Source: Orychophragmus violaceus (Eukaryota > Streptophyta > Magnoliopsida > Brassicales > Brassicaceae). Taken from it: a DNA stretch of 64,000 nt. Shown here in pieces: positions 31,629 through 43,700 of this stretch. The notes beneath the pieces are model-generated. The model saw only the letters and a program-made list of their open reading frames with translations, did no database searches and was not told the DNA's origin. The DNA lies in NCBI GenBank assembly GCA_030180135.1, contig CM058239.1:116531318-116595317 (forward strand), read 5' to 3'. Position 1 is the first letter of the stretch. Each line of letters opens with the position of its first letter. Made by a program: the position numbers and the translations under genes.

Positions 31629-34190
31629 TCAAGTGCCAGAAGATCCTGACAGAGACTTTTTCTGTCTCTGTTCAAGTCTCCTCATCCATGGTGGAGAATA
31701 GGCTGTTGCAGAATGCTTCAGTCCAAGAAAAGATGGAATAAAATGCGCTCCAGGATCTATTATCACAGTCTCATTCAGCTGCTCATCATCTGCTTCCAAG
31801 ATCTTGAACGTCTGCCCATCTATCAGTGGCTTCCGCAGCTTCTCCATCTCATATCGCAGTGTCTCATCTCCCAGGTGGAGGTCTATTAGACTCTGTCTAA
31901 CATCAATCACAGCTCCTGCTGTAGCCAAGAATGGTCTCCCAAGCAATAAAGCTTCATCCGGATCGCAGGCGTATTTCAGCACAAGGAAGTCCGTTGGAAC
32001 TAAGTAGTTTCCAACTCTTACCGGAATATCCATAAGGAGTCCTTCAGGAACTCGTATGGACTGATCAGCTAGGACAAGAGAGGTCCTAGTAGGAGCAAAA
32101 TCCAACATACCCAGCTTCTCTGCCACAGAGTAAGGCATTATGCTCCCAGCAGCTCCTAAATCACACAGAGAATGCCTAAAACTATCTTCAAAGATAGAAC
32201 AATCAAGTACAAAGATTCCAGGATCAGGCAGTTTCTTTGGAACCTTAGTTAACAGAACATCACTAATATGCTGAGGAACTACTATCACCCATTCTCTTAG
32301 CTCTTCATCTAATGGCAACATCTTGTTCAAATATTTCTGAACACATGGATGATAAGGTGGATCATCAGATGATGGAATTTCTTCCAAGTCTTCACCACTC
32401 TTTTCTAGCCTTTTCAGCTCTTCAATCTCTTGTTTAATCACTTCAGACACCTTGGGACTGTGCCAAATAGCTCGTGCATAAACATCTTCTGGAGTGATTT
32501 CAGATGTATCAGGGAATAGGCGGGCTAGTTCTGTATCAATCTCATTTTCATCCCACGGATTCTCTGCTTGTTCACGACCTGCATCGATCGATGCCAGATG
32601 TGTATCGATCGTTGCATCGCGATCATCACAACTTCCACCCGAGAGTTTTTCACAGAAATCCGAAAATTCTGCCTCAGTCACCAACTCAGCTGTACTTAGC
32701 TCAAATTTCCCCCTTAGGTAAGATCCATCATTAATCAGTACAGAACAAGCCTTAATATGAGTGTCTGCAACTCCTTTTCCTTTCAGTGAGCTGGACATCT
32801 GATTCACCTGAGTGTCTAACTGCTTCATGTGAGTGCTCAATGTCTCAAACTTCCCATTGAGGTCCTGATAGACAGCGTCCAGCTTCTTGTTGTTGTCTAC
32901 AGAAAGCTTGGTTTGACTCTCCATCAGTTGTTCCATCATAGCTTCCATTTTGCTCTCATGGGCTGTAGGTGCAGGAGGAGTCTGATAAGATGTAGATCCA
33001 TAGGTTCTCTGATTACCCTGTCCATAGGTCTTTTGAAAACCACCAGATTGTCCTCCATTTGAGAATCTGTTCCCCTGTTGATTGTTAAATCTATTACCTT
33101 GGAAACCGGAACCTCCTATGAAATTCACTTCTTCTTCCTGAGTGTCCACCTCAGTTTGAATCACCTCCACATCTTGGGCAAAGTGGACAGCTTTCTTGTT
33201 TGTCAGAAGATTGTAGACTGTGTCCAATCTGGATCTAATATTAGCCATATCAGAATTCTCTACGGTTCCACCAGATCTCTTCCTCCTTTCATCCATTGTT
33301 TTGCAACTATTGCTGCCAATCAGGTTCTCTATCAACCGTTTAGCTTGTGTAGGAGTTCTGGTGCTGAAATTTGCATCACTGGAATTATCCAAAGCAGTCT
33401 GATAAGGGAGATCTATTCCTCTGAAGAAAATACCAATCAGCTGTACTTCTGTGAATCCATGGTGTGGACAATCACGCTGATACTGCTTAAATCTCATCCA
33501 TGCGGTTGTCAAAGGCTCCACAGCTCCTTGGGAAAAAGTGAGTATGTCCTGTCTGGACTGATCTGAGCGCGCAGCGTCGTAGAAGTGACGCAGGAACTCA
33601 CTCTTTAAGGCTGCCCAAGTAGTATACTGACCAGGTGCCAGTTGTCTCAGCCATGCACTAGCGTCTCCAGCAAGACTGTGCGGAAATAGCTTAAGGAACA
33701 GATAGTCCGGGCATACTCCTTCATACTTCATGCCAGTGACTATGTCCTCAAACTTGTCAATGTGATCCATAGGCTGCTCTGATTGAAGACCATGGAAAGC
33801 AATTTGTCTCATCAGTTGGTAGTAGATAGTTTTTACCTCAAAATCATTCCTTTCGAAAGCAGGAAGCACTAGAGCTGCTCGGTTTGCATGAAACTCATCA
33901 GGTCTATTGTAATCAGCTAGTGTCCTCTCATGAACCACCATCCGGTCTTCTGGCTCAACTTCATCAGGGATCGCTCGTCCCTCAGCATCAATCCTTTGCC
34001 CAGCAGCATTGTAAGGATTGTTCTCTGGATCCCTCAGGATTCCATCAGCATCTGGTATCAAGATCAAGCGTTCTTGTACCATTCTCTCTCTCTTTTCTCT
34101 TCTAATAGTCCTCTCTAGACGTCCAAGTTCCTCTAGATTGAGATTAACTAAGCTCGAGTTCGGATTACTTCGAGTGTTCTGCGTTGGCAT
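31629..34190 (-). CDS. gag: gag-protease polyprotein, gypsy unit 2
   Basis: Second copy of the 853-codon frame, ATG at 34190-34188, stop at 31629-31631, equally open. The gag core and the protease signature CDLGAAGS with ALLLGRPFL are unchanged. I see four amino acid differences from unit 1: two Glu in unit 1 are Gly here (DLNGKFETL and LRGKFELS), and just before the protease motif Thr/Arg became Ile/His (DCSIFEDSFRHSL). Silent changes are also present. Both copies are therefore intact and slightly diverged since the duplication. The same lack of reverse transcriptase and integrase applies. Confidence 0.9.
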   Translation of the reverse strand: MPTQNTRSNPNSSLVNLNLEELGRLERTIRREKRERMVQERLILIPDADGILRDPENNPYNAAGQRIDAEGRAIPDEVEPEDRMVVHERTLADYNRPDEFHANRAALVLPAFERNDFEVKTIYYQLMRQIAFHGLQSEQPMDHIDKFEDIVTGMKYEGVCPDYLFLKLFPHSLAGDASAWLRQLAPGQYTTWAALKSEFLRHFYDAARSDQSRQDILTFSQGAVEPLTTAWMRFKQYQRDCPHHGFTEVQLIGIFFRGIDLPYQTALDNSSDANFSTRTPTQAKRLIENLIGSNSCKTMDERRKRSGGTVENSDMANIRSRLDTVYNLLTNKKAVHFAQDVEVIQTEVDTQEEEVNFIGGSGFQGNRFNNQQGNRFSNGGQSGGFQKTYGQGNQRTYGSTSYQTPPAPTAHESKMEAMMEQLMESQTKLSVDNNKKLDAVYQDLNGKFETLSTHMKQLDTQVNQMSSSLKGKGVADTHIKACSVLINDGSYLRGKFELSTAELVTEAEFSDFCEKLSGGSCDDRDATIDTHLASIDAGREQAENPWDENEIDTELARLFPDTSEITPEDVYARAIWHSPKVSEVIKQEIEELKRLEKSGEDLEEIPSSDDPPYHPCVQKYLNKMLPLDEELREWVIVVPQHISDVLLTKVPKKLPDPGIFVLDCSIFEDSFRHSLCDLGAAGSIMPYSVAEKLGMLDFAPTRTSLVLADQSIRVPEGLLMDIPVRVGNYLVPTDFLVLKYACDPDEALLLGRPFLATAGAVIDVRQSLIDLHLGDETLRYEMEKLRKPLIDGQTFKILEADDEQLNETVIIDPGAHFIPSFLGLKHSATAYSPPWMRRLEQRQKKSLSGSSGT

Positions 34191-34208
34191 AAACTGTCTG
34201 TAATCGTC

Positions 34209-34299
34209 CAGCAACGATCGATGCAAGGGTGCAACGATCGACTCAATCTCAAATCGCTCAGCAACGATCGATGCTAGGGTGCAACGATCGATGCAAGGC
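34209..34299. repeat. CGATCG palindrome cluster in gypsy leader, unit 2
   Basis: Same four palindromes upstream of gag as at 28792-28882. Confidence 0.88.
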
Positions 34300-34427
34300 G
34301 AAATTCGTACCTGTGACAGAGAGAAACAGAGAAAAAGTCAGCAAAATAAAATAAATAAAATAAAAACGAAAAAACGAAAAATTTCTAGTAAAACCCTAAG
34401 TTCGGTCCTATCGAAGACTCAAAAGAG

Positions 34428-34445
34428 TCCCCGGCAACGGCACCA
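34428..34445 (-). other. primer-binding site, tRNA-Asp, gypsy unit 2 (one mismatch)
   Basis: TGGTGCCGTTGCCGGGGA on the - strand. The base at 34442 is A on the + strand where unit 1 has G (29025), giving one mismatch to tRNA-Asp four bases from its primer end. Confidence 0.88.
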
Positions 34446-34451
34446 AAAACT

Positions 34452-35670
34452 TGATAGGTCAAGAATTAATCCCTATACTAAACTGCAAGTGTACAGCAAT
34501 GTCAAAGTAGTATATAGGGTTATCGAATCCACAGGGACACTTGGTCTCAAGAGAATCAAACCGTAGGGAATGAATACTAGAAATAAGCAATGTGATTGTA
34601 TTGAAAGTAATGCAAGAAAGTAAATCAGTAGCAGAGATTATTGGTTGTGAAAGCAAGTAATTAAAAGCGTCAAACCTAGGGTATTCTCAGGAAATCAGAC
34701 TAGCAGACAGTTCATTCAGCAAGGATCTAATTAAGCACAGTTCTAGAACTCAAAACACAGATATAGAATTAACCAAATTCCTTTGCGATAATTCTCTAAG
34801 TCTAAGTGCAGCAAACCAAACTTCCGTTTGCGAGAACTAACAGATTAAACTAGCAATAAGCTCAAGTTTGATATGTTCACAATTATCCTAAACCAAACTT
34901 TCGTTTGCGCAAAGTTTAATTGCCCAATTTAATTAGTTCAGATTCCTAAACCCCACTTCCGTGACGTATTTAGCAACCTAAGATCTAGATTCTAATTGAT
35001 CAGGTTAGAACTAGCTTTAAGCACAATTAAATTGAAGAACAGATATAGTTTGAATCCTTAACTGAAATTGAACAAGTCTAGCAAGTCATGAAATCCTATG
35101 TGAGAAACCCTAAGTCTAACTAGGAATCTACTCAGACATAGATAATGAAAACATGATCATATGATAAGTAAATTGCATAAAAGAATAAGAGTAAAAGGGG
35201 TTCGAAATCTTCTCCAAATACAGATGATGAATTAGGTTCAGATCAGCCCCAAAAGCTCTAAAAATCCTCTGCTCTTAATTATGAAGTCGTCTTGTAAAAA
35301 GTATAAAAGCCTTTTTAATAAAAACACTAAAAACTCTATTATATAGGCATAATCTCGGCCAGGGGCTTCTTTGTAAATATCAGGAACTTCTGGATCAAAG
35401 TGCAATATCTTGATTCTTCTAAACCGCCGAGTTTCGGCCCATCTCGCTGGTGCAACGATCGTTGCTAGAGTGCAACGATCGACACCTTTCTCTGTCTCGG
35501 ACAGTGAACTCTATCTCTCGGCCAATCACTCCAAAAATCTCCAAAATGCTCCATAATCTCCAATTTAGCTCCCAACCTGATTATACCTGTAAAAGACTCT
35601 AAACAAAGACAAAAGACACTAAAACACATCTATATCATGGCCTAAAACTAGTAAAAACCATGATATATCA
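34452..35670 (-). repeat. gypsy LTR 3 (outer 5' LTR)
   Basis: 1219 bp, same ends as the others. Promoter-side LTR of unit 2; TATATAAT at 35338-35345 on the - strand. Confidence 0.95.
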
Positions 35671-35675
35671 TCGGG
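35671..35675. repeat. target site duplication TCGGG, right of gypsy doublet
   Basis: Identical to 23611-23615; satellite resumes exactly where it stopped. Confidence 0.93.
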
Positions 35676-38600
35676 AAGGATCCTAAGACCAAAAAACCAC
35701 CCTAAATGACGTAAGGTGTGGAATCCCTCGACTAAAAAAACAAAGGACTAGCATTCTCGCGGCCAGAATGACTGACAGGATGGAAACGAACTGACGGAAA
35801 GGACTATCTTGGCCATACTGACTAACGTGATGGATTATCCTGACCAGATGCACCGCCGAGAAGGATTCTAAGGCCAAAATGCAAGTTTCCATGACCCAGG
35901 AAGAATTGGATCGAGTTTTTTTGAAACTATCATGACCAAAACCCTTAAAATGGGATATAAAAGAGGTCTGGTGAAGAAATTGGTGGAAAAAACAATGACG
36001 GGATAGGATAAACTGATTCTATCCACCGGGGGAAGGATCCTAAGGCCAAAACCTCCTAATGGACTGACGGGAAGGACTATCTCGGCCATACTGGCTAACG
36101 GGATGGATTATCCTGACCAGATGCACCGCCGAGAAGGTTTCTAAGGCCAAAATGCAAGTTTCCACCAATGACGGGATGGATTATCCTTTCCAGATGCACC
36201 GCCGAGAAGGATTCTAAGGGGCCAAAAAACCACCCGTATGACGTAAGGTGTGGAATCCCTCGGCCAAAACAACAAAGGACTAGAATTCTCGCGATGGATT
36301 ATCCTGACCAGATGCACCGCCGAGAAGGATTCTAAGGCCAAAACCTCCTAATTGACGCACGGGAAGGACTATCTCGGCCATACTGACTGACGTGATTGAT
36401 TATCCTGACCAGATGCACCGCCGAGAAGGATTCTAAGGCCAAAACCTCCTAATGAACTGACGTGAAGGACTATCTTGGCCATACTGACTAACGGGATGGA
36501 AACGAACTGACGGGAAGGACTATCTCGGCCATACTGACAGACGTGATGGATTATCCTGACCAGATGCACCGCCGAGAAGGATTCTTAGGCCAAAACCTCC
36601 TAATGAACTGACGTGAAGGACTATCTTGGCCATACTGACTAACGGGATGGAAACGAACTGACGGGAAGGACTATCTCGGCCATACTGACTGACGTGATGG
36701 ATTATCCTGACCAGATGCACCGCCGAGAAGGATTCTAAGGCCAAAACCTCCTAATGGGCTGACGGGAAGGACTATCTCGGCCATACTGACTGACGGGACG
36801 GAAACGAACTGACGTGAAGGACTATCTCGGCCATACTGACTAACGGGATATAAACGAAATGACGGGAAGGATTATCTCGGCCATACTGACTAACGGGATG
36901 GAAATGAACTGACGGGAAGGACTATCTCGGCTATACTGACTAACGGGATGGATTATCCTGACCAGATGCACCGCCGAGAAGGATTCTAAGGCCAAAATAC
37001 AAGTTTCCATGACCCAGGAAGAATTGGATCGAGTTTTTTTGAAACTATCATGACCAAAACCCTTAAAATGGGATATAAAAGAGGTCTGGTGAAGAAATTG
37101 GTGGAAAAAACAATGACGGGATAGGATAAACTGATTCTATCCACCAGGGGAAGGATCTTAAGGCCAAAACCTCCTAATGGACTACCGGGATGGAAACGAA
37201 CTGACGGGAAGGACTATCTCAGCCATACTGACAGACGTGATGGATTATCCTGACCGGATGAACCGCCGGGAAGGATCCTAAGGCCAAAACCTCCTAATGG
37301 ACTGACGGAAAGGACTATCTTGGCCATACTAACTAACGGGATGGATTATCATGACCGGATGAACCGCCGGGAAGGATCCTAAGGCCAAAAAACCACCCTA
37401 AATGACGTAAGGTGTGGAATCCCTCGACCAAAAAAACAAAGGACTAGCATTCTCGCGGCCAGAATGACTGACGGGATGGAAACGAACTGACGAAAAGGAC
37501 TATCTTGGCCATACTGACTAACGTGATGGATTATCCTGACCAGATGCACCGCCGAGAAGGATTCTAAGGCCAAAATGCAAGTTTCCATGACCCAGGAAGA
37601 ATTGGATCGAGTTTTTTTGAAACTATCATGACCAAAACCCTTAAAATGGGATATAAAAGAGGTCTGGTGAAGAAATTGGTGGAAAAAACAATGACAGGAT
37701 AGGATAAACTGATTCTATCCACCGGGGGAAGGATCTTAAGGCCAAAACCTCCTAATGGACTGACAGGAAGGACTATCTCGGCCATACTGACTAACGGGAT
37801 GGATTATCCTGACCAGATGCACCGCCGAGAAGGATTCTAAGGCCAAAATGCAAGTTTCCACCAATGACGGGATGATCCTTTCCAGATGCACCGCCGAGAA
37901 GGATTCTAAGGGGCCAAAAAACCACCCTAATGACGTAAGGTGTGGAATCCCTCGGCCAAAACAACAAAGGACTAGCATTCTCGCGATGGATTATCCTGAC
38001 CAGATGCACCGCCGAGAAGGATTCTAAGGCCAAAACCTCCTAATGGACTGACGGGAAGGACTATCTCGGCCATACTGACTGACGTGATGGATTATCCTGA
38101 CCAGATGCACCGCCGAGAAGGATTCTAAGGCCAAAACCTCCTAATGAACTGACGTGAAGGACTATCTTGGCCATACTGACTAACGGGATGGAAACGAACT
38201 GACGGGAAGGACTATCTCGGCCATACTGACTGACGTGATGGATTATCCTGACCAGATGCACCGCCGAGAAGGATTCTAAGGCCAAAACCTCCTAATGAAC
38301 TGACGTAAAGGACTATCTTGGCCATACTGACTACCGGGATGGAAACGAACTGACGGGAAGGACTATCTCGGCCATACTGACTGACGTGATGGATTATCCT
38401 GACCAGATGCACCGCCGAGAAGGATTCTAAGGCCAAAACCTCCTAATGGACTGACGGGAAGGACTATCTCGGCCATACTGACTGACGGGACGGAAACGAA
38501 CTGACGTGAAGGACTATCTCGGCCATACTGACTAACGGGATGGAAACGAATTGACGGGAAGGACTATCTCAGTCATACTGACTAACGGGATGGAAACGAA

Positions 38601-40770
38601 CTGACGGGAAGGACTATCTCGGCCATACTGACTAACGGGATGGATTATCCTGACCAGATGCACCGCCGAGAAGGATTCTAAGGCCAAAATGCAAGTTTCC
38701 ATGACCCAGGAAGAATTGGATCGAGTTTTTTTGAAACTATCATGACCAAAACCCTTAAAATGGGATATAAAAGAGGTCTGGTGAAGAAATTGGTGGAAAA
38801 AACAATGACGGGATAGGATAAACTGATTCTATCCACCGGTGGAAGGATCCTAAGGCCAAAACTTTCTAATGGACTACCGGGATGGAAACGAACTGACGGG
38901 AAGGACTATCTCAGCCATACTGACTGACGTGATGGATTATCCTGGCCGGATGAACCGCCAGGAAGGATCCTAAGGCCAAAACCTCCTAATGGACTGACGG
39001 AAAGGACTATCTTGGCCATACTGACTAACGGGATGGATTATCATGACCGGATGAACCGTCGGGAAGGATCCTAAGACCAAAAAACCACCCTAAATGACGT
39101 AAGGTGTGGAATCCCTCGACTAAAAAAACAAAGGACTAGCATTCTCGCGGCCAGAATGACTGACAGGATGGAAACGAACTGACGGAAAGGACTATCTTGG
39201 CCATACTGACTAACGTGATGGATTATCCTGACCAGATGCACCGCCGAGAAGGATTCTAAGGCCAAAATGCAAGTTTCCATGACCCAGGAAGAATTGGATC
39301 GAGTTTTTTTGAAACTATCATGACCAAAACCCTTAAAATAGGATATAAAAGAGGTCTGGTGAAGAAATTGGTGGAAAAAACAATGACGGGATAGGATAAA
39401 CTGATTCTATCCACCGGGGGAAGGATCCTAAGGCCAAAACCTCCTAATGGACTGACGGGAAGGACTATCTCGGCCATACTGGCTAACGGGATGGATTATC
39501 ATGACCAGATGCACCGCCGAGAAGGTTTCTAAGGCCAAAATGCAAGTTTCCACCAATGACGGGATGGATTATCCTTTCCAGATGCACCGCCGAGAAGGAT
39601 TCTAAGGGGCCAAAAAACCACCCGTATGACGTAAGGTGTGGAATCCCTCGGCCAAAACAACAAAGGACTAGAATTCTCGCGATGGATTATCCTGACCAGA
39701 TGCACCGCCGAGAAGGATTCTAAGGCCAAAACCTCCTAATTGACGCACGGGAAGGACTATCTCGGCCATACTGACTGACGTGATTGATTATCCTGACCAG
39801 ATGCACCGCCGAGAAGGATTCTAAGGCCAAAACCTCCTAATGAACTGACGTGAAGGACTATCTTGGCCATACTGACTAACGGGATGGAAACGAACTGACG
39901 GGAAGGACTATCTCGGCCATACTGACAGACGTGATGGATTATCCTGACCAGATGCACCGCCGAGAAGGATTCTTAGGCCAAAACCTCCTAATGAACTGAC
40001 GTGAAGGACTATCTTGGCCATACTGACTAACGGGATGGAAACGAACTAACGGGATGGAAACGAACTGACGGGAAGGACTATCTCGGCCATACTGACTGAC
40101 GTGATGGATTATCCTGACCAGATGCACCGCCGAGAAGGATTCTAAGGCCAAAACCTCCTAATGGGCTGACGGGAAGGACTATCTCGGCCATACTGACTGA
40201 CGGGACGGAAACGAACTGACGTGAAGGACTATCTCGGCCATACTGACTAACGGGATATAAACGAAATGACGGGAAGGATTATCTCGGCCATACTGACTAA
40301 CGGGATGGAAATGAACTGACGGGAAGGACTATCTCGGCTATACTGACTAACGGGATGGATTATCCTGACCAGATGCACCGCCGAGAAGGATTCTAAGGCC
40401 AAAATACAAGTTTCCATGACCCAGGAAGAATTGGATCGAGTTTTTTTGAAACTATCATGACCAAAACCCTTAAAATGGGATATAAAAGAGGTCTGGTGAA
40501 GAAATTGGTGGAAAAAACAATGACGGGATAGGATAAACTGATTCTATCCACCAGGGGAAGGATCTTAAGGCCAAAACCTCCTAATGGACTACCGGGATGG
40601 AAACGAACTGACGGGAAGGACTATCTCAGCCATACTGACAGACGTGATGGATTATCCTGACCGGATGAACCGCCGGGAAGGATCCTAAGGCCAAAACCTC
40701 CTAATGGACTGACGGAAAGGACTATCTTGGCCATACTAACTAACGGGATGGATTATCATGACCGGATGAA
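35671..40770. repeat. higher-order repeat of 3388 bp (two alternating 1.69-kb units)
   Basis: Sequence from 35671 recurs from 39059 with the same private variants, for example GAAGGTTTCTAAGG (36133 and 39521), ACCACCCGTATGACG and AATTGACGCACGGG. The unit between them (about 37370-39058) is a distinct variant. The second copy has one extra 19-base duplication near 40033-40051. Confidence 0.82.
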
Positions 40771-43700
40771 CCGCCGGGAAGGATCCTAAGGCCAAAAAAC
40801 CACCCTAAATGACGTAAGGTGTGGAATCCCTCGACCAAAAAAACAAAGGACTAGCATTCTCGCGGCCAGAATGACTGACGGGATGGAAACGAACTGACGA
40901 GAATGACTATCTCGGCCATACTGACTGACGGGATGGAAACGAACTGACGGGAAGGACTATCTCGGCCATACTGACTGACGGAAGGACTATCTCGGCCATA
41001 CTGACTAACGGATGGATTATCCTGACCAGATGCACCCCCGAGAAGGATTCTAAGGCCAAAATGCAAGTTTCCATGACCCACGAAGAATTGGATCGAGTTT
41101 TTTTGAAACTATCATGACCAAAACCCTTAAAATGGGATATAAAAGAGGTCTGGTGAAGAAATTGGTGGAAAACAAATGACCCGAAAAACCCGTCTATACA
41201 CCGTGGGATGGTTATAGCCTACCGAGAACCAAGGTTCCATGACCCGAAATAATTGACTCGAGTTTTTTTGAAACTATCAAGACCCAAACCTCTCAAATGG
41301 ATAACAAAGAGGTCTGGTGAAGAAATTGGTGGAAAACAAATGACCCGAAAAACCCGTCTATACACCGTGGGAAGGTTATAGCCTTTCGAGAACCAAGGTT
41401 CCATGACCCGAAAAAAATTGACTCTAGTTTTTTTGAAACTATCAAGACCCAAACCTCTCAAATGGATAACAAAGAGGTCTGGTGAAGAAATTGGTGGAAT
41501 AAACAATGACGGGATAGGATAAACTGATTCTATCCACCGGGGGAAGGATCCTAAGGCCAAAACCTCCTAAGGGACTGACGGGAAGGACTATCTCGGCTAT
41601 ACTGACTAACAGGATGGATTATCCTGACCAGATGCACCGCCGAGAAGGATTCTAAGGCCAAAATGCAAGTTTCCATGACCTAGGAAGAATTGGATCGAGT
41701 TTTTTTGAAACTATCATGACCAAAACCCTTAAAATGGGATATAAAAAAGGTCTGGTGAAGAAATTGGTGGAAAAAAATGACCCGAAAAACCCGTCTATAC
41801 ACCGTGGGAAGGTTATAGCCTACCGAGAACCAAGGTTCCTTGACCCAAAAAAATTGACTCGAGTTTTTTTGAAACTATCAAGACCCAAACCTCTCAAATG
41901 GATAACAAAGAGGTCTGGTGAAGAAATTGGTGGAAAAAACAATGACGGGATAGGATAAACTGATTCTATCCACCGGGGGAAGGATCCTAATGCCAAAACC
42001 TCCTAATGGACTGACGGGAAGGACTATCTTGGCCATACTGACTAACGGGATGGATTATCCTTACCAGATGCACCGCCGAGTAGGATTCTAAGGCCAAAAT
42101 GCAAGTTTCCATGACCCAGGAAGAATTGGATCGAGTTTTTTTGAAACTATCATGACCAAAACCCTTAAAATGGGATATAAAAGAGGTCTGGTGAAGAAAT
42201 TGGTGGAAAAAACAATGACGGGATAGGATAAACTGATTCTATCCACCGGGGGAAGGATCCTAAGGCCAAAACCTCCTAATGGACTGATGGGAAGGACTAT
42301 CTCGGCCATACTGACTAACGGGATGGATTATCCTGACCAGATGCACCGCCGAGAAGGATTCTAAGGCCAAAATGCAAGTTTCCACCAATGACGGGATGGA
42401 TTATCCTTTCCAGATGCACCGCCGAGAAGGATTCTAAAGGGCCAAAAAACCACCCTAATGACGTAAGGTGTGGAATCCCTCGGCCAAAACAACAAAGGAC
42501 TAGCATTCTCGCGATGGATTATCCTGACCAGATGCACCGCCGAGAAGGATTCTAAGGCCAAAATCTCCTAATGGACTGACAGGAAGGACTATCTCGGCCA
42601 TACTGACTGACGTGATGGATTATCCTGACCAGATGCACCGCCGAGAAGGATTCTAAGGCCAAAACCTCCTAATGAACTGACGTGAAGGACTATCTTGGCC
42701 ATACTGACTAACGGGATGGAAACGAACTGACGGGAAGGACTATCTCGGCCATACTGACTAACGGGATGGAAACGAACTGACAGGAAGGACTATCTCGGCC
42801 ATACTGACTAACGGGATGGAAACGAACTGACGGGAAGGACTATCTTGGCCATACTGACTAACGGGATGGATTATCATGACCGGATGAACCGCCGGGAAGG
42901 ATCCTAAGGCCAAAAAACCACCCTAAATGACGTAAGGTGTGGAATCCCTCGACCAAAAAAACAAAGGACTAGCATTCTCGCGGCCAGAATGACTGACGGG
43001 ATGGAAACGAACTGACGGGAATGACTATCTCGGCCATACTGACTGACGGGATGGAAACGAACTGACGGGAAGGACTATCTCGGCCATACTGACTGACGGA
43101 AGGACTATCTCGGCCATACTGACTAACGGGATGGATTATCCTGACCAGATGCACCGCCAAGAAGGATTCTAAGGCCAAAATGCAAGTTTCCATGACCCAT
43201 GAAGAATTGGATCGAGTTTTTTTGAAACTATCATGACCAAAACCCTTAAAATGGGATATAAAAGAGGTCTGGTGAAGAAATTGGTGGAAAACAAATGACC
43301 CGAAAAACCCGTCTATACACCGTGGGAAGGTTATAGCCTACCGAGAACCAAGGTTCCTTGACCCGAAAAAATTGACTCGAGTTTTTTTGAAACTATCAAG
43401 ACCCAAACCTCTCAAATGGATAACAAAGAGGTCTGGTGAAGAAATTGGTGGAAAAAACAATGACGGGATAGGATAAACTGATTATATCCACCGGGGGAAG
43501 GATCCTAAGGCCAAAACCTCCTAATGGACTGACGGGAAGGAATATCTCGGCCATACTGACTAACGGGATGGATTATCCTGACCAGATGCACCGCCGAGAA
43601 GGATTCTAAGGCCAAAATGCAAGTTTCCATGACCCAGGAAGAATTGGATCGATTTTTTTTGAAACTATCATGACCAAAACCCTTAAAATGGGATATAAAA

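Larger units (their letters stand above)
23616..35670 (-). mobile_element. Athila-like Ty3/gypsy doublet: LTR-internal-LTR-internal-LTR, gag-protease only
   Basis: Three 1219-bp LTRs (23616-24834, 29035-30253, 34452-35670) separate two internal regions of about 4.2 kb. TCGGG flanks only the outermost ends, so this is one insertion that later became two units sharing the middle LTR. Direction is set by the tRNA-Asp primer-binding sites and the polypurine tracts. Each unit codes for one gag-protease protein and lacks reverse transcriptase, RNase H and integrase, so movement would need enzymes from a full-length relative. Athila/Tat affinity rests on the primer type, the gag pattern and the post-coding sequence; I am fairly, not fully, sure of it. 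Confidence 0.93.
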
